A stretch of DNA of 64,000 bases from Paraspadella gotoi (GCA_051294375.1 CM119264.1:3970699-4034698), one strand, 5' to 3'; counted from the stretch's first letter, positions 1 through 13,204 are shown. Numbers and translations are program-made. The notes: a model not told the origin generated them from the sequence alone.

Positions 1-176
1 TAAGAGAGACAAAATGTTTATCACAGAGAGTGAGAACTAGAAAGTGAGTTGAGACGTTGGCTGTTGGGTAAGGAAAGAATGAAACTAAGGAAAGGATAAA
101 AAAAAGGGAAAGAAGGAAATGCGTTAAGGGAGGAAAAGGGTCCAAGGATCCCTGCTATCGTGAATGGGATTGCATG

Positions 177-228
177 GTCGTCGTCGTCGTCAGTCGTTGT
201 CGTTGTCTTAACTCTTTCACAGATATCA

Positions 229-267
<39 letters not shown>

Positions 268-305
268 TTTCCTCGTCTTCGCTCGTCTTCGCTCGTCTTC
301 GCTCC
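177..305. repeat. TCG/TCATCG trinucleotide-derived repeat
   Basis: Runs of TCG and TCATCG are followed by three copies of an 11-base unit of the form CTCGTCTTCGC. The frame read through it (poly-Asp/Thr/Ser) is repeat-derived and shows no gene features. The rest of 1-840 is AT-rich single-copy sequence, apart from a ~20-bp purine repeat with GGGGCGGATGAAGAA at about 660-740. Confidence 0.85.
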
Positions 306-848
306 CTTAAATCTGAAGGGAAATTCCAGACTTTTTTAAAAAAGTAAGAAAAAATGTGTTTGATAAAAATCGTTCTTGAAAATAGTAATCAAAAGACTAG
401 TACGTTATGATTTTAATCGAAAACGCTTTTTTTAATTTCTAGTTTCTATTTTCCTTTTTAAACGGAAAATCAAAAAGCAGTTAGTCCGGTCTTATCTTAG
501 CAAAAAATCATTCATTTTTCTTCCTCCTTAATTTCCACGAAACGAAGAAAAGTAAAAACCCAATGTCTCCCAATAACTGAAAGAAAGTACAAATATGTAG
601 GCTTGTCGCGCTTTTCAGTTAAAATATTAAATACGGAAAGAAAGAAAAGAGAAATGAAAAGAATGAAGAAAGGGACGGGGCGGATGAAGAAGGGATGGGG
701 CGGATGAAGAAAGGGATGGGGCGGAGTTAAGAAAAGGGTGGGGCGGACATTGTCCCAATTCCCATATTCTTCCAACTTGTCGAGTCTCATTATCAATAAT
801 GACTCCTCACAACCGTCCATCCATAACCATAAAACTGGCGGCGAGGGA

Positions 849-963
<115 letters not shown>

Positions 964-1517
964 CTTCTCCGTTGATGAGGGAAGGTGGATGGAGTTTGGG
1001 TGATGGTGGTTTGGGTTGCCAGTGGTAAAAGACGAGGGTTGGGAAAAAAGCTAAAAAAAAGCCACTAAAGAATAATTTATAATTAGATAAATTTTTATAA
1101 AGAAAATAATTCCAAGCTTTGATTGAGTGTATACGTAGAGAAAAATAAAAGCAAAAAAAGGAAAAAAAACTCCATTGCAAGAAATAGATGGCGCTCTACG
1201 GTTTTTATCGTTGGGATATCGTTGTTGTTGTTAATCCTTACGGCTGCCGCCGCGTCTCCTGCGTCTCCTGCGGCTGCTGAGAATCGTTTTACATAAGCGG
1301 AAATTATGTAGAAATCTTTAGTTTTTTTAAAGATCGAACTATCTACTTATTAAAAGGCATATTAAAAATAAAATAATCTTTTAAATTTAAAAACCTCACC
1401 GATCCAGAGTAGAACTGAAAACCTTTCAAGACATAATCTCTCAAAGTCAAGCAAAGCCAAGCAAAGCCAACCAGCAAGCCTCGGCCTCAGAAAGAAATGG
1501 GTGAACAAAAGAGGGTT

Positions 1518-1765
1518 GGGTGCCAAGACGAGAGAGAGGAGAGAGAGGAGGAGAGAGGAGAGAGAGAGAGAGAGAGAAGAGAGAGAGACGCTCATCATTA
1601 TCGAACTCGACATAAAGATAACATTCCCTTTCTCTCCGCGAAGAAGATGATGAGAACGAAAATGGAGTCGGCGGGAAGAAGAAAAGGGAAGGGAGGAGGA
1701 AGGAGAGAAGAAAAGAAAGAAGGAGAGAAGAAGACAAAGAGAATGAAGGGGAGGCGGAGGATGAA
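1518..1765. repeat. GA microsatellite and purine-rich tract
   Basis: A broken (GA)n run up to about 1590 grades into a GGAAGA-type purine tract up to about 1765. Frames on both strands are low-complexity shadows. Confidence 0.85.
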
Positions 1766-2113
1766 AGAATTATGAAGACGTTGAAAGAAATACAATGGAA
1801 GATCAGGAAAGAATTAATGAATGAATGATTGATTGATTTAATTAAAAAGAATGCTCTAGTATTTGATAAAGATAAGAAGGGAATTAATTTTGAATGTGAA
1901 AAAGTAAAATGAAAAATTTTCACTTAGGAAATACGAGAAAAAAGTCTATTGGAACCCCCGTTGGATCAAAAATCTAAGAATTGTAGTGCTACAGTAACGC
2001 ATTGGTTATGAATCAAAACGGACCGCGAGTTATTTTTGTCATTAAAGTATTGAAAAAATATTACTTCCTGGATTTTTCTTGCTTAAAAAAAATTATCATT
2101 TACGGATATTTTT

Positions 2114-2235
2114 CTTCTCTCTCTCTCTCTCTCCCAAGATTCTCCCTCTCCTCTCTCTCTCTCTCTTTCTCCTCTCTCTCATCTCTCTCTTCTCTCTCTC
2201 TCTCTCCTCTCTCTTCTCTCTCTGCTCTCTCTCGT
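2114..2235. repeat. (CT)n microsatellite
   Basis: About 120 bases of CT dinucleotide with T or C slips. The next 450 bases are unique, AT-rich to mixed, without a gene I can support. Confidence 0.93.
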
Positions 2236-2763
2236 TTTGATTTCGAGAGCAGAAAAGATTCGAATTCATCCTTCGCAAAACCGAAATAAATCCGCTTCAG
2301 TCTTTCGACTTCGCTTCGTCTCAAAATGATCCTCTCTTTCCCATCCACCGTTCTAGTCTCTACTGTTTATTACGTTTGAAAAAGATTATTTCATAGCTAT
2401 CTTCAGTTTCAACTTAGTTAATATTAACGCCTTTTGATAAGTATTGAATAACTAATCATCGTAAAATCCTCATACATTGCTGTCCTACTTTTATGTGGAT
2501 CATAATCTCCGCAAAAAAATGATTTCACCCCTGATCGTCATTTCCTCAGCCACCACCCCTACCCTTTCCCCCCATCCTGCCTCACCCACCCCTACCTTCA
2601 ACGCCATCTCAATTTCGACGCGCGCGCCATCTTAACTCCACGAACGAAGACAGCGCCTGCGTCGCGGATTTTAGTATCTATGAATAAGAAATCGCGGGGG
2701 AAAAAAACAATGCGCAAATAAAACAAATATGAACCGGAAAGAAAGAAGACAAGCCCACAAATA

Positions 2764-2863
<100 letters not shown>

Positions 2864-2961
2864 TTACACGAGTTTCAATGTTCTCTTCTTTCACTCGACA
2901 TAAAACAGTAATGGGAAAAGTTAACGAGTTTTTCCATTCTCGTTGTCAAGGTTATTGTGGA

Positions 2962-2969
2962 TGACGTCA
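2962..2969. promoter_or_regulatory. Palindromic CRE motif
   Basis: Exact TGACGTCA, the full consensus for CREB/ATF bZIP factors. It lies between two dinucleotide repeats with no supported gene start nearby, so function is unproven. Confidence 0.3.
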
Positions 2970-3240
2970 TAACGGACGGAAAGGAGACGGAGCGGGAGGG
3001 AGAGAGAGACGAATGGGGGTGGAAGATGAAGACGAATGAGAGAGAGAGAGAGAGAGAAGGAGACGAATTGGAGAGGGAGACGTGGCAAAGATAAGGAGAG
3101 GGAGAGGGAGTCGAATAGAGAAGTAAAGACGAATAGGAGGGGAAAACGTTGGAGAGAGAGGGAGACCAAATGTGGAGGGAGATAGAGACGATTGAGATAG
3201 AGACGATTGAGATAGAGATAGACGAGAGATGGGAATAAGA

Positions 3241-3463
3241 GGTAGTCAAGTCAAGTCAAGTCAAGTCAAGTCAAGTCAAGTCAAGTCCCAAGTCAAGTCA
3301 AGTCAAGTCAGTCAAGTCAAAAAAAAGCAAGTCAAGTCAATCAAGTCAAAATCAATCAGTTAAGTCAAGTCAAGTCAAGTCAAGTCAGTCAAGTCAAGTC
3401 AAGTCAAGTCAAGTCAAGTTCAAGTCAAGTCAAGTCAAGTCAAAGTCAAGTCAGTCAAGGAGA
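3241..3463. repeat. (AGTCA)n pentanucleotide satellite
   Basis: About 220 bases of AGTCA/CAAGT tandem repeat with several slips (AGTCAGTCA, an A-run near 3320). It follows a purine-rich tract at 3000-3240. Confidence 0.95.
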
Positions 3464-4780
3464 AAGAGAAGAGAGTAAGACACATTTTAACCAGACGATC
3501 AATTCATATTGAAACCGGAACTGTTCTCCGCCTTGCAATAAGAGCCGAGTTCGACCGTGAAATTTATGATTCGCTACAATATACGTTTACATTAGATGAA
3601 AATTATTTAAAAAAAATAAAGTCATCAAAGTAAATTTAGTACTTGTATACAAAATATATTCGTTATACAATAACGTCCTTAACAAGAAAAACGAAGTTTT
3701 CAAGATTAAAGAGAAACTTAGAGCAAGGAACGTAACGGTCCACGTTCTTTTTATCGGAAAAGGATATCAGTTCCGTCCAGAAATTCGAACCGCAAACTTG
3801 ATCCGACGACGCCCAGCGAAGGTCTGTCCGTCCGTCCGTCTGACTTTTGTTGTCCGTCCGTCCGTCCGTTTCATCTGTTTGTGCCGCCGCAATGGATCAG
3901 ATTTTCTCCGATCTTTTTTGACAAGATATCCAGAATTTGCGTGAATCTGTAATGACTGTGTTACGAAATCATTATCAATATATCTCGAGGATCCAAGCTT
4001 CTCTACTTTCTCCCGATGCCTCTTTTATTTCTATTTTACTAACGCAAGGAAACTCTGTTTCTCCGGCGATCATCAGCGACATCTCTAGTTTCTAATTTGT
4101 ATTATAGTAGTATATATACTTAAGTACATTCTCCGAGTGGCTACGCATGGCTGATTCCTGATTGGTTCCCGCCGTTTCGATAGATTTCAGCATCGATCTC
4201 TATCGACGTGTAACTTTCAGATCTTGTTCAGTCTTGCAATGCGTTTTAATACTTTTTTAAAGATAAATTAATCGCTAATTAAGATATCTCGGAAACTTCT
4301 TTTTTACAAGAAACTAGTGATCGCTGATTGGTGGACTTTCCTGTGATAGAGGCAACCCATTTCTACAAATTTGGCTTCAGAAACAAGTAAGATGGATTCT
4401 TTAAACTTTATATATATTGCTGAGTGTGTATTAAATGTTTTGTTATTCCTTGCCCAGATTCTAAACTCCCCTCAACTCACTCAACTCTACTTTAGATTGA
4501 AAGTGCTGGCTTAGACTTTGTCGTAGTTCCATCTTGAGCTTCAGGACCGGCGCCATCGTCTGCGTCCGCGCCATCTCAACTCGAATTCTCTCGTTTTGAT
4601 AGCGCAGGATCAGCTCAGACAGTTTGCAAAGACAGCCACCTCTACGAACTTAGTTCAATACAGATCTGGTTAAATTGAAATAAATGTAGGTTGGCTCTAT
4701 TCAAAAGTTTACTAATATCATTAATTTTGGTTATATATTTAATGGATTGATTTGGATGCTTTATTTTATTTGCTTTATTT
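3464..4780. other. Unique sequence without a supported gene
   Basis: About 1.3 kb of mixed-composition single-copy DNA. It holds a (GTCC)n block at about 3825-3870, CCAAT-type ATTGG boxes at about 4163 and 4329, one of them followed by TTCCCGCC (an E2F-like site), and two GCGCCATC motifs near 4550-4575 (YY1-like on the reverse strand). These could be promoter parts, but I could not attach them to a coding exon. Confidence 0.5.
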
Positions 4781-4781
4781 T

Positions 4782-5005
4782 TCGCTTTATCATTCAATTC
4801 ATTCATTATATCATTCATTCATTCATTATTTCATGTCATTCATGTCTCTTCTATTCTTTCATTCATTCATTCATTTCATTCATTCATTCATTCATCATTC
4901 ATACATTCATTCATACATTAATTATTCTTCATACATTAATTCATTAATTCATAATTCATTAATTAATTCATTAATTCATTAATTCGTTCATTCATTTCAT
5001 CCATT
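4782..5005. repeat. (ATTC)n / ATTAATTC tetranucleotide repeat
   Basis: Imperfect CATT tetranucleotides change into ATTAATTC octamers and end near 5005. The frames reading Ile-His-Ser-Phe through it are repeat-derived. Confidence 0.9.
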
Positions 5006-5696
5006 ATGTAACTTCCGTTTCATTCATTCGTTCACCCATTCATCCCTCCGTCCGTTCGCTCACCCGATATACGGACCCCGACATACGGACTCTCCCTTTC
5101 CGACTCACGATCCATAAAACTCCCGCGGACGAACTACCTTTCGGGGTCAGGCGCTCGGGCGACTCTGCGGGTAACGAGGCACGAGTTTCCGGTTTCCCCG
5201 GGTTTAGAAATCAGGGTGAGTTTTTCAAGTGAGAGGACTGAGAGAGAAATGGTTTTGAGGTGGTAAGTTAGAAAGAGAGAGAGAGAGGAGAGAGAGAGAG
5301 GAGAGAAGAGAGAGAGAGAGAGAAACGTAGGGTAAGCAGCAAATCAAAATGATGAGGAGCAGAAGGAATAACTTGTGAGAAAATTTCTTGACTCGTGAAG
5401 GTTTGAAAAGTAAGGTTGAGGTAAGGCACTCCTTCGGTTTGTGAAGGACCGGAGGTGAGTTTCAAAAAGAATTTTTAAAAAAATGATAGGTGAGGGTTTT
5501 TTTCGTTGTTGTCGAATATCGGTCACGACGCCGTCACCGACTAAAACAACAACAACAACAACGACGACGACGACGACGACCCCGTTTTTCACCCTCTCAC
5601 TCCCCCCCTTCACCGCCCCCCTCTTTTACCCCGGGGGCACCTCAGGCGCTAATGCGGCCGAGATAACAAATGCGATTTTTTTTCCACGGATGGCGA

Positions 5697-5697
5697 A

Positions 5698-5731
<34 letters not shown>

Positions 5732-5732
5732 A
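5697..5732. repeat. (CGG)n trinucleotide run
   Basis: About 12 CGG units. In the second copy of the duplication (about 8930-8970) the run is shorter and interrupted. Translated with the ATG just upstream it would be poly-Arg followed by a GTAAAG donor-like site, but nothing else supports an exon. Confidence 0.8.
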
Positions 5733-6441
5733 CGTTCCACGGGCTCGAGGTAAAGGGGTAATGGGATTCGTTGCCTGGAAAAAAGAAGAAAAAAAAAGAA
5801 GGAAAATTTGCGTATTTACGTCGAGCGAAGTCGACGGAAGTGAAAAAAAAAAATTGACGAAGATTCATTCACGTCTTGTGCCGAGTCACGTGACCCCGGA
5901 GAGGCTCACTCGGGTGAGGTCTTTCTCCTTGGGCTTTCCCGGTTGGGCTGACCTCATTGGGCTGACCCCAGTTGGGCCCACTATGGCTGGGATTGGGATA
6001 ATTTCTCGATTAAAAAAAATCGTGAGACTGAAACCATGGAAGAATTATGTATAAAAGATCGCATATTATTACAATCACTTTATCATTATGACAGGTTATA
6101 TCGTTTATTCATTTTATCACTACATCACTTCATCTCTTCATCAGTGGTTCCATCAATTATCTTCAGCAGCGACTGTAAATTTTCTTCCATTCACAACTCA
6201 TATAAAATCACACAACTCACCCCATCACTTCACAGACCTCACTTCCCTCACTTTCTTCACTGCCCTCGCTTATTTCACTTTCCTCACTTCCTTCACTTTC
6301 CCCACTTCCCTCACTTTCTTACTCCACCTCACTTCAACACTTCATCAGTCTTCGGCCTTACCTCAAATCCCTCGCTCCTCACATGGAGTTTTCGACGCCA
6401 TTACCTTACGGCTTCGGGCGTAGGCGCGACCCATCTTCCTC

Positions 6442-6525
<84 letters not shown>

Positions 6526-6865
6526 CATAATCCTCGACTTCCGGGACGCGATTTCGCCATTAGTTCGTCTGCTTTCTCCGCCCAGAATCCGAGGCGTCGT
6601 CTTCGGCTTCCGGTTCGAGTTCGCTTCACGGTCCCACAACCGCCACCCCAGCCCCAGCCCAGCCCCAGCCCCAAGCCCCAGGCCCCAGCCCCTAATTCCG
6701 CTCCCAACCCTTTACACTTAACCAGTTCCGGAATCCGGCATTATCCGCACTCCTACAACCTCAAATATCCAAAAAAACAGCCTCCATTAATCGGCCTTTA
6801 TTATCAAAATGGCCCCGTTTCAGCTTAAATTTTGAATTAATTAATTTTTAAACTCAAAGTTTGGT

Positions 6866-6945
6866 CAATGATAAGGGGTTAGTTTTGGGATTAGAATAAG
6901 GATTAGGTTTAGGGATTTGGTTAAGATTAGGGTTAGAGAATTAGG
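6866..6945. repeat. Degenerate TTAGGG-like tract
   Basis: Repeated but irregular motifs such as GGTTAG, ATTAGG, TTTAGGG and TTAGGGTTAG. The block recurs at about 10150-10235 in the other copy of the duplication. It resembles decayed metazoan telomere repeat or a TAG-rich satellite; only one exact TTAGGGTTAG is present per copy. Confidence 0.45.
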
Positions 6946-7423
6946 TTGGCGTTATATACTAGATACAAGTGTAAGTCAAAAGTAGGGCGGTCTCGGAAAA
7001 TAGTGCCCATTAATCGTTTGTTTTCTATTTCAACTCTCAACGTGGTTGGTAAAGGTGAATCGTCGGCTGAAGGGTTATGACTCCTTCACTCACGTTCCAT
7101 CCGGAACCCTTTAATATAACACCATCTTGCACCCCCCTCCCCCCCGCGGCTCCCTTCCCTCGTTCCTATCCATTTTTTCATACATTCTTTTATTCATAAA
7201 CTAACCGAGTTTAAACCCTTTTCTCGCTCGTCGCTACAAAAGGAGACCGGAGAGTAGAAGAGGGCTACACGGTGATTTCGATGGACATTAACCTGAGAGA
7301 AACCTCTCCCGCACTCGTCCGCGATATCTCTCCTTTTTCCTCAAGCCAACAACTTTTTTCCTTACCACACCTTACCTACGATGCTCCGGGGACGCTCACG
7401 CACGAGGGCAGCGGAGTCCACCC

Positions 7424-7425
<2 letters not shown>

Positions 7426-7512
<87 letters not shown>
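7426..7512. repeat. (CT)n microsatellite
   Basis: Pure CT run. In the same duplication copy there are further arrays at 6442-6525 (CT), 7650-7741 (GA) and 7914-7950 (CT). The GA array lies about 140 bases after the CT array, so transcripts could fold the two together. Confidence 0.95.
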
Positions 7513-7515
<3 letters not shown>

Positions 7516-7696
7516 CGTTCAGTATTCATAAAATCCCTCCCCCCTTTTTTGCGCGACTCTCACCTCGCCCTCTTTACGAGAGACCGTGGTTAGAGGGAAT
7601 CTTGTTGCCTAGGCATAAGACCTTGGCGAAGGAGGAGATAGAGAGGGAAGATGAGAGAGAGAGAGAGAGAGAGAGAGACCCAGGAGGAGAAGAGAG

Positions 7697-7741
<45 letters not shown>

Positions 7742-7911
7742 TCCAGGCAGGTATGTCTAATGGTTTTTTGATGACTGTCGCACACATGCCGCGGTCTCTT
7801 CAACGCGTTGTGCGTGCAAACGACCTCGCACGCACGTACACGCAGCAGTCGTCCCACGCGGCGTCGAAAGCCGCGCGTGCGTACACACAAGCGCCGGCCA
7901 CGCCCACTTTA

Positions 7912-7952
<41 letters not shown>

Positions 7953-8477
7953 TAATGAACACCATCGCTTTGGCCGAAATAATCGTTTCCATTCACCTGT
8001 CCGGTCAAATTTGCTCGGTCGTTCAATTTAGCCGCACGGCTTCAAGTTATTATTTTATTAGGTGTCATATTTTGTAGTCAATGTTAGTTTATTAAAATTT
8101 TGAATGTTAAAGTCTTGAATTAGTGATTTTAAGATAAGTTTAACGGTTAGTTTAACCTACTCATTAACAATGCTGTAAAATTTATATTTAAAAGTATACT
8201 AACTTTGCTCTGACAAACGGCGACCCTCTTCGTGCCTTCGACACCCTTCTCTCTCTCCCTCTATTCCTTTCTCTTCCTCTCTCTCTCCTTATCCTTTCAT
8301 CTCTCTCCCTCTCTCCCTTCACCCTTGGTCTCTTTCTTCTTTTGATTTTCATCCTTGTCTCTAGTCTACGCCCACTCCCCTCATCATTTCCTCTGCCTCA
8401 ACCTCTTCCTCTGCCTACAACTCTTCCTCCCCACTCTTTCTCCCTCTTCCTCCCCTTTCTTCTCCTCTCTTTCTCCC

Positions 8478-8502
8478 NNNNNNNNNNNNNNNNNNNNNNN
8501 NN
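8478..8502. other. Assembly gap, 25 N
   Basis: Exactly 25 N between the two copies of a direct duplication. A fixed 25-N spacer is what some long-read gap fillers write when the two sides are over-extended without being joined. Confidence 0.98.
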
Positions 8503-9754
8503 AGGGGAAAGCAGCAAATCAAAAAGATGAGAGAGCAGAACGAGTTAATAACTTGTCCGAGAAAATTTCCTTGACTCTAAGGGTTTTGAAAGTAAGGTGT
8601 TGAGAGGGTAGGCACTCCTTCGGTTTATGAAGGACGGAGGTGCAGCTTAAGTTTCAAAAAGAAGAATTTTAAAAAAAAATGATAGGTGAGGGTTTTTTCG
8701 TTCGTTTGTCGAATATCCGGCGTACGGACTCACGACGCCCGTCAACCGACTAAAACAAACAACACCAGACAACCGACGACGACGAGACGACCCCGTTGTT
8801 CACCCTCTCACTCCCCCCTTCACCGCCCCCCTCTTTTACTTACCCGGGGCACCTCAGCGCTAATGCGGCCGAGATAATCAAATGCGAAATTTTTTTCCAC
8901 GTGATTGTACGGCTGGTTGGGTGAACGCGGGCCGGCGGCTGGCGGGCGGCGGCGGCGGCGGCGGCGCGGGCGGACCGTTCCACGGGCTCGAGTAAAGGGG
9001 TGTAATGGGATATCGTGCCTGGAAAAAGAAGAAAAAAAAAAAAAAGGAAAATTTGGCCCGTCGTATTTACGTCGAGCGAAAGTCGACGGAAGTTGAAAAA
9101 AAAAAAAATTTGACGGAAGATTCATTCACGTCTGTGTGCCGCGAGTCAACGGTACCCCGGGTAGGCTCACTCGGGGTTGAGGTTCTTCTCTCCTTGCGGC
9201 TTCCGGTTTGGGCGACCTTCATTGGGCTTGGACCCCAGGTGGACCCACTATGGCGGCTGGATTGGGATAATTTCTCGATTAAAAAAAAATCGTGGAGACT
9301 AGAAACCATTGGAAGAATTATGTATAAAAGATCGCATATTATTTACAATCATGATATCCATTATGGACAGGGTTAATCGTTAATTCATTTTATCACTACA
9401 TACCTCATTCATCTCTTTATCAGTGTTCATTCAATTATCTTCAGCAGCCGACTGTAAATTTTCTTCCAACATTCACAACTCATATTATAAAATCACAACA
9501 ACTCACCCCATCACTTCACGACCTCACTATCCCATCACTTTCTTACTCCTGCCCTCGCTTATTTCACTTTTCCCCGCTTCACTTCCTTCACTTTCCCCAC
9601 TTTCCCTCACTTCTTACTCCACCTCCAACTTCAAACACCATCAGTCTTCGGCCTTACCTCAAAATCCCTCCCTCCTCACATGGAGTTCTTCGACGCCAGT
9701 TTACCTTACGGGCCTTCGGGCCGTAGGACGCGACCCATCTTCCTCCTACTCTCT

Positions 9755-9805
<51 letters not shown>

Positions 9806-10738
9806 CTCTCCTCTCTCTCTCTCTCTCCATAATCCTCCGACTGCCGGGACGCGAACTTTCGCCATTAGTTCGTCTGCCTTTCTCCGCCCCAGAATCCGAG
9901 GCGTCGTCTTCGCGCTTCCGCGTTCGAAGTCCTTCCAGGTCCCACAACGCCACACCAGCCACCCCAGCCCACCCCAGCCCCAGCCCCTAATTCGCTCCCA
10001 ACCCTTTACACTTAACCAGTTCCGGAATCCGGAATTATCCGACTCCAACAACCTCAAAATCCAAAAAACAGCCTCCATTAATCGGCCTTTTTATCAAAAT
10101 GGCCCCGTTTCAGCTTTAAATTTTGAATTAATTTAATTTTTAAACTACAAAGTTGGTAATGATAAGGGGTTAGTTGGGATTAGATAAGGATTAGGTTTAG
10201 GGGATTTGTTTAAGATTAGGGTTAGAGATTAGTGCTTTGGCGTTATATACTAGATTACAAGTGTAAGTCAAAAAGTAGGGCGGTCTCGTGAAAATATGCC
10301 CATTAATCGTTTGTTTTCATATTTGAACTCTCAACGTGGGTTTGGTAAAGGTGAATCGCGGCTGAAGGGTTGATTGACTCCTTCACTTCCACGTTCCATC
10401 CGGAACCCTTTAAAACACCATCTCACCCACCCCCCCCCCGGGCTCCCTTCCCTCGTTTCCTCAATCCATTTTTCATTAACATTCCTTTTATTCATAAACT
10501 AACCGAGTTTAAACCCTCTTTCTCGCTCGTCGCTACAAAAGGAGACCGGGGAGGAGTAGGAAGAGGGCTACACGCGTGATTTCGATGGACACTTAACCTG
10601 AGAGAAACCTCCCCCCCGCACTTGCGTCCGCGATATCTCTCCTTTTTCCCTCAAGCCAACAACTTTTTTCCTTACCACACCTTACCTCGATGCTCCGGGA
10701 CGCTCACGCACCGAGGCAGCGGAGGTCCACCCCAGCGT

Positions 10739-10828
<90 letters not shown>

Positions 10829-10999
10829 TCGTTCAGTATTCATAAAATCCCTCCCCCTTTTTTCGCGACTCTCACCTCCCCTCTTTACGAGAGACCGTGG
10901 TTAGAGGACACTTTGTTGCCTAGGCATAAGACCTTGGCGAAGAGGAGATAGAGCACGAAGACAGATGGAGAGAGAGAGAGAGAGAGAGAGAGAACGAGG

Positions 11000-11030
<31 letters not shown>

Positions 11031-11820
11031 AGAGATGAGAGAGAGAGAGAGAGAGAGAGTCAGGCAGGTATGTCTTAATGGCTTTTTTGTATGGACTGTC
11101 GCAACAATCGCGGTCTCTTCCAACGCGTCCTGTGCGTGCAAACCGACCTCGCACGCACGTACACGCAGCAGTCGTCCCACGCGGGCGTCGAAAGCGCGCG
11201 CGTGCGTACAACACAAGCGCCGACCACGCCCACTTTATCTTTCTCTCTCTTCTCTCTTTCTCCTCTCTCTCTCTCTCTCTCTCTCTATTAATGAACACCA
11301 TCGCTTTGGCCGAAATAATCGTTCCATTCACCTGTCCGGTCAAATTGCTCGCGACTTCAATTTTAGCGCGCACGGCTTCACAGTTATTATTTTATTAGGT
11401 GTCATATTTTGTAGTCAATGTTAGTTTATTAAAATTTTGAATGTAAAGTCTTGAATTAGTGATTTTAAGATAATGTTAACCGGTTAGTATATACCTACTC
11501 ATTAACAATGCTGTAAAATTTATATTTAAAAGTATACTAACTTTGCTCTGAGCAAACGGCGACCCTCTTCGTGCTCTCGACACCCTTCTCTCTCTCCCTC
11601 TATTCCTTTCTCTTCCTCTCTCTCTTCCTTATCCTTTCATCTCTCTCCCTCCCTCTTCCCTTTACCCCTTGGTCTCTTTCTTTTTTCTTTGATTTTTCAT
11701 CCTTGTCTCTAGTCTACCGCCACTCCCCTCATCATTTCCTCTGCCTCAACCTCTTCCTCTGCCTACAACTCTTCCTCCCCTTTCTCCCTCTTCCTCCCCT
11801 TCTTTCTCCTCTTTCTCCCT
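8503..11820 (+). repeat. Direct duplication, copy 2 (~3.3 kb)
   Basis: Counterpart of 5325-8477, starting with AAAGCAGCAAATCAAAA and ending in the same CTTCCTCCCC-type pyrimidine tract. It carries many small insertions relative to copy 1, for example within the segment after GTCGAATATC and in all dinucleotide arrays (9748-9828, 10741-10826, 10969-11060, 11236-11286). The difference pattern is typical of uncorrected long-read error rather than evolutionary substitution. Confidence 0.85.
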
Positions 11821-11976
11821 ATTCCTCCCTCCCTCTCCTCTCTTTCTCCTCTTCTTCCCTTCCCTTCTCCTCTCTTTTCCCTCTTCCTCCCATCCCATTC
11901 TCTTTCTCTCTCTCTCCCATCGCCAGTTTTCTCTCCTTTATAATTTATTCCGTTTTCGCTCTCTATCAGTCTCCAG

Positions 11977-11977
<1 letters not shown>

Positions 11978-12018
<41 letters not shown>
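11978..12018. repeat. (CT)n microsatellite
   Basis: Short pure CT run at the end of a pyrimidine-rich tract (11570-12020) just beyond the duplication. Confidence 0.9.
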
Positions 12019-12024
<6 letters not shown>

Positions 12025-12189
12025 CCCGCTTCTTCGCTTTCCATCTTTCTTTCCAAAGCCTCTCTTTTCCGCAAATTTCGTGCAAAATCCAAAGTGCACG
12101 TCGCACGCAGCACATAGTTGCGTGTGAATTGTAAAAGACTTGCAGTCTGGAAGTGAATTTCACAAAAAATTACAAGTTGGGCGCTAATA

Positions 12190-12440
12190 TTAATAAATGT
12201 GGGCTGTGCAGTGTGCAGTTGTGCACGCAGTTTGGCTGAGCTCCCATAGCAACGCGCACGTTTCCATGTTACGTGCGATATCGGAGTCACGGGCGGTCGT
12301 CAGTCTTCGGCTGCGGCGTCGGTCGCCGGCTGCGGCGTCGGCTGCGGAGCAGACTGCCGCGTCGGGCGTCGACCGACTCGGAGGACGAAGGTCGCGATCG
12401 AGGATGCAAGACGCGTCACTCGCGATGAGGGGTGAATATT
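12190..12440. other. GC/CpG-rich island, no confident gene
   Basis: A sharp GC- and CpG-rich island (many CGTCGG and GGCTGCGGCG words) inside AT- or purine-rich DNA. A frame from ATG 12197 runs 108 codons, but it ends in a Lys/Glu-rich repeat tail and shows no domain or splice site I trust. It could equally be a promoter or 5' UTR. The 12440-13200 stretch after it is unique with no gene seen. Confidence 0.35.
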
Positions 12441-13204
12441 GTAGAGCGGAATCACGGGGAAAAAAAAGAAAAGGGAGGAAAGAAAAAGAGGTGGAGGAAA
12501 AAGAAGGAAATAAGAAAATGTAAAAAAGGAGGAAAGAAAAGATAAATATTCCATTTTTGAGAGAAGTAATGTTGGGATTGAGGGAGTTGTAACTTGACAT
12601 TTGAAGGGTGAAATGTAAAATGTTTTCTGTATGACTATCGTGAGGGAAACAAACCAACAGACAATATAATACAAACTCCATTAAAACAACGGGGGTATGT
12701 TCTATGTACTGGTACTGTCGCTGGGTAAGGATCTTGGTAAGGCCTTAACTTCAGGGTCGAGACTGCGTTGCCTCGTGACTCGATCGAGGCAGAAAGTGAG
12801 GCTTTGTTCTCGACGTCTTTGAGACGAAAGGAGATTGTGAAGAGTCGAACAAGTGGAAGGAGAGAGGGGAGAATAATTGGAAAGAAAAGGTAAGGCGGAA
12901 TAAAGTGAGGCCAAGCGAATTGAGAGAAGTAAGGCGGAGTGAGGGAGGTAAGTAAATTTATTGGAAGAAAACAAGACAAATTGCAAGAAAATGGATTATT
13001 TTGAAGGAACAAAATAAAACAGGAAAGTTTTCAATCGCCTTTTAATTCAAAGAATAAAGTTACGAGTCTTGATTGGATTTCAGTTTATATTTTAATATTT
13101 TATTAGAATATGACTGACTTAATTTGCATTCAAAGTCTAGTGGAAAGATGGGAGACCTAATAACCTCGGCCGTGAGAAAAATTGAAGAGGGAGGAGGGGA
13201 GAAG

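Larger units (their letters stand above)
5325..8477 (+). repeat. Direct duplication, copy 1 (~3.15 kb)
   Basis: Long collinear similarity to 8503-11820 in the same orientation. Shared landmarks include AAGCAGCAAATCAAAA at the left edge, the GC-rich block ending CCACGGGCTCGAG, the CGCATATTATT segment near 6060, three CT/GA arrays and TTTGCTCTG-ACAAACGGCGAC near 8206. Differences are mainly single-base or short indels and repeat-length changes. It ends exactly at a 25-N gap. I find no intact gene; frames inside are repeat shadows. Confidence 0.85.

Noticed and set aside
5325-11820. Recent biological segmental duplication with two gene sets
   Set aside because: The 25-N boundary and the indel-dominated differences fit an assembly artefact better; kept only as a finding to check.
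12197-12523. 108-codon + strand frame in a CpG-rich island
   Set aside because: Codon use is dominated by CG-rich repeats and the end is a Lys/Glu purine tract; more like a promoter or UTR.
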